The notes beneath the pieces are model-generated. The model did no database searches. It was not told the DNA's origin and saw only the letters and a list, made by a program, of their open reading frames with translations. Shown here in pieces: positions 14,812 through 14,915 of a stretch of DNA of 14,915 nt. The position numbers and the translations under genes were made by a program. Origin of the DNA: a bacterium (GTDB lineage Bacteria > UBP6 > JAFGXH01); the NCBI GenBank assembly GCA_027064085.1, contig JAMOQH010000060.1, positions 1-14,915 on the forward strand, read 5' to 3'. The stretch's first letter is position 1; each line of letters opens with the position of its first letter.

Positions 14812-14915
14812 TTAAATTTTAAGCATTATCTTTTTTATAATAACTTTTGATAATGCCACATTAGAATCCTTTTCTAAGAAAAGGATTATGTCTAGTTTAT
14901 CTTCTTGATTATGAT
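14812..14915 (-). CDS. C-terminal end of an unidentified upstream gene, 5' partial
   Basis: On the minus strand the frame from 14913 to the TAA at 14812-14814 is open and reads like a protein end (LDIILFLEKDSNVALSKVIIKK). It stops 18 bp before the roadblock start, with the AGGAGGG ribosome site in the gap, as in a tightly spaced operon. Only 33 codons are visible, so it could also be chance in AT-rich DNA. No family can be named. Confidence 0.45.
   Translation of the reverse strand, partial: HNQEDKLDIILFLEKDSNVALSKVIIKKIMLKI
14823..14856. repeat. Inverted repeat upstream of the roadblock gene
   Basis: GCATTATC (14823-14830) and its exact complement GATAATGC (14849-14856), separated by 18 bp of A/T. 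It lies 30-63 bp upstream of the ATG and could be an operator. It also falls inside the possible C-terminal coding tail. Confidence 0.4.
14865..14887. repeat. Perfect 10-bp hairpin
   Basis: AATCCTTTTC, loop TAA, GAAAAGGATT. There is no T-run on either side, so a classical rho-independent terminator is unlikely. It overlaps the possible coding tail. Confidence 0.5.

Noticed and set aside
1-14915. CRISPR array, tRNA, rRNA, insertion sequence or integrase
   Set aside because: I found no spaced direct repeats, no tRNA-like cloverleaf or rRNA stretch, and no transposase or integrase motifs on reading both strands.

Overview
The window is a very AT-rich stretch of bacterial DNA. It carries several lipoproteins with lipoboxes, two predicted outer-membrane beta-barrels, a LytM-type peptidase lipoprotein, a Ser/Thr kinase, a roadblock/LC7 protein and a large ASPM/SPD-2/Hydin-like lipoprotein. 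That mix indicates a Gram-negative, deltaproteobacteria-like organism (Myxococcota, Bradymonadia or Bdellovibrionota style) with low GC. This placement is an inference from gene content only. Standard stop codons are used. Three genes appear to start at TTG. Promoters where visible are sigma70-like (TTGACA-N17-TATTAT and similar).

Left part (1-3936), a decaying accessory or defence island. It opens inside a large fusion of a GIY-YIG (T5orf172/MUG113-like) nuclease and a superfamily 2 helicase, whose N-terminus lies outside the window. Behind it is the first third of a small Cys-containing protein gene, cut off abruptly. It abuts the truncated 3' end of an opposing ~1.2 kb gene of unknown function, which also carries two in-frame stop codons. 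This looks like a deletion that removed the ends of two converging genes.

Middle part (3937-8936). A pentapeptide-repeat protein (minus) and an AlkD-type DNA alkylation repair protein (plus) diverge from back-to-back promoters. Next come a secreted beta-barrel-like protein with a 12-Asp tract and a 58-residue zinc-binding-type protein, both on the minus strand. Facing away from these is a 647-residue lipoprotein with choice-of-anchor-D-type repeats, a PKD-like domain and a YfaP/DUF2135-like C-terminus.

Right part (8946-14915), all on the minus strand. A six-gene operon reads from a strong promoter at 13666-13694: outer-membrane beta-barrel, Lys-rich lipoprotein, M23 peptidase lipoprotein, MoxR-type AAA+ ATPase, an exported helical-repeat-like protein, and FxsA. 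The first five are separated by at most 8 bp or overlap. Upstream is a second cluster: the tail of an unknown gene, a roadblock/LC7 protein and a compact Ser/Thr kinase with an HND catalytic loop. The right part therefore reads as cell-envelope plus signalling genes. The left part reads as the remains of a DNA-targeting island.
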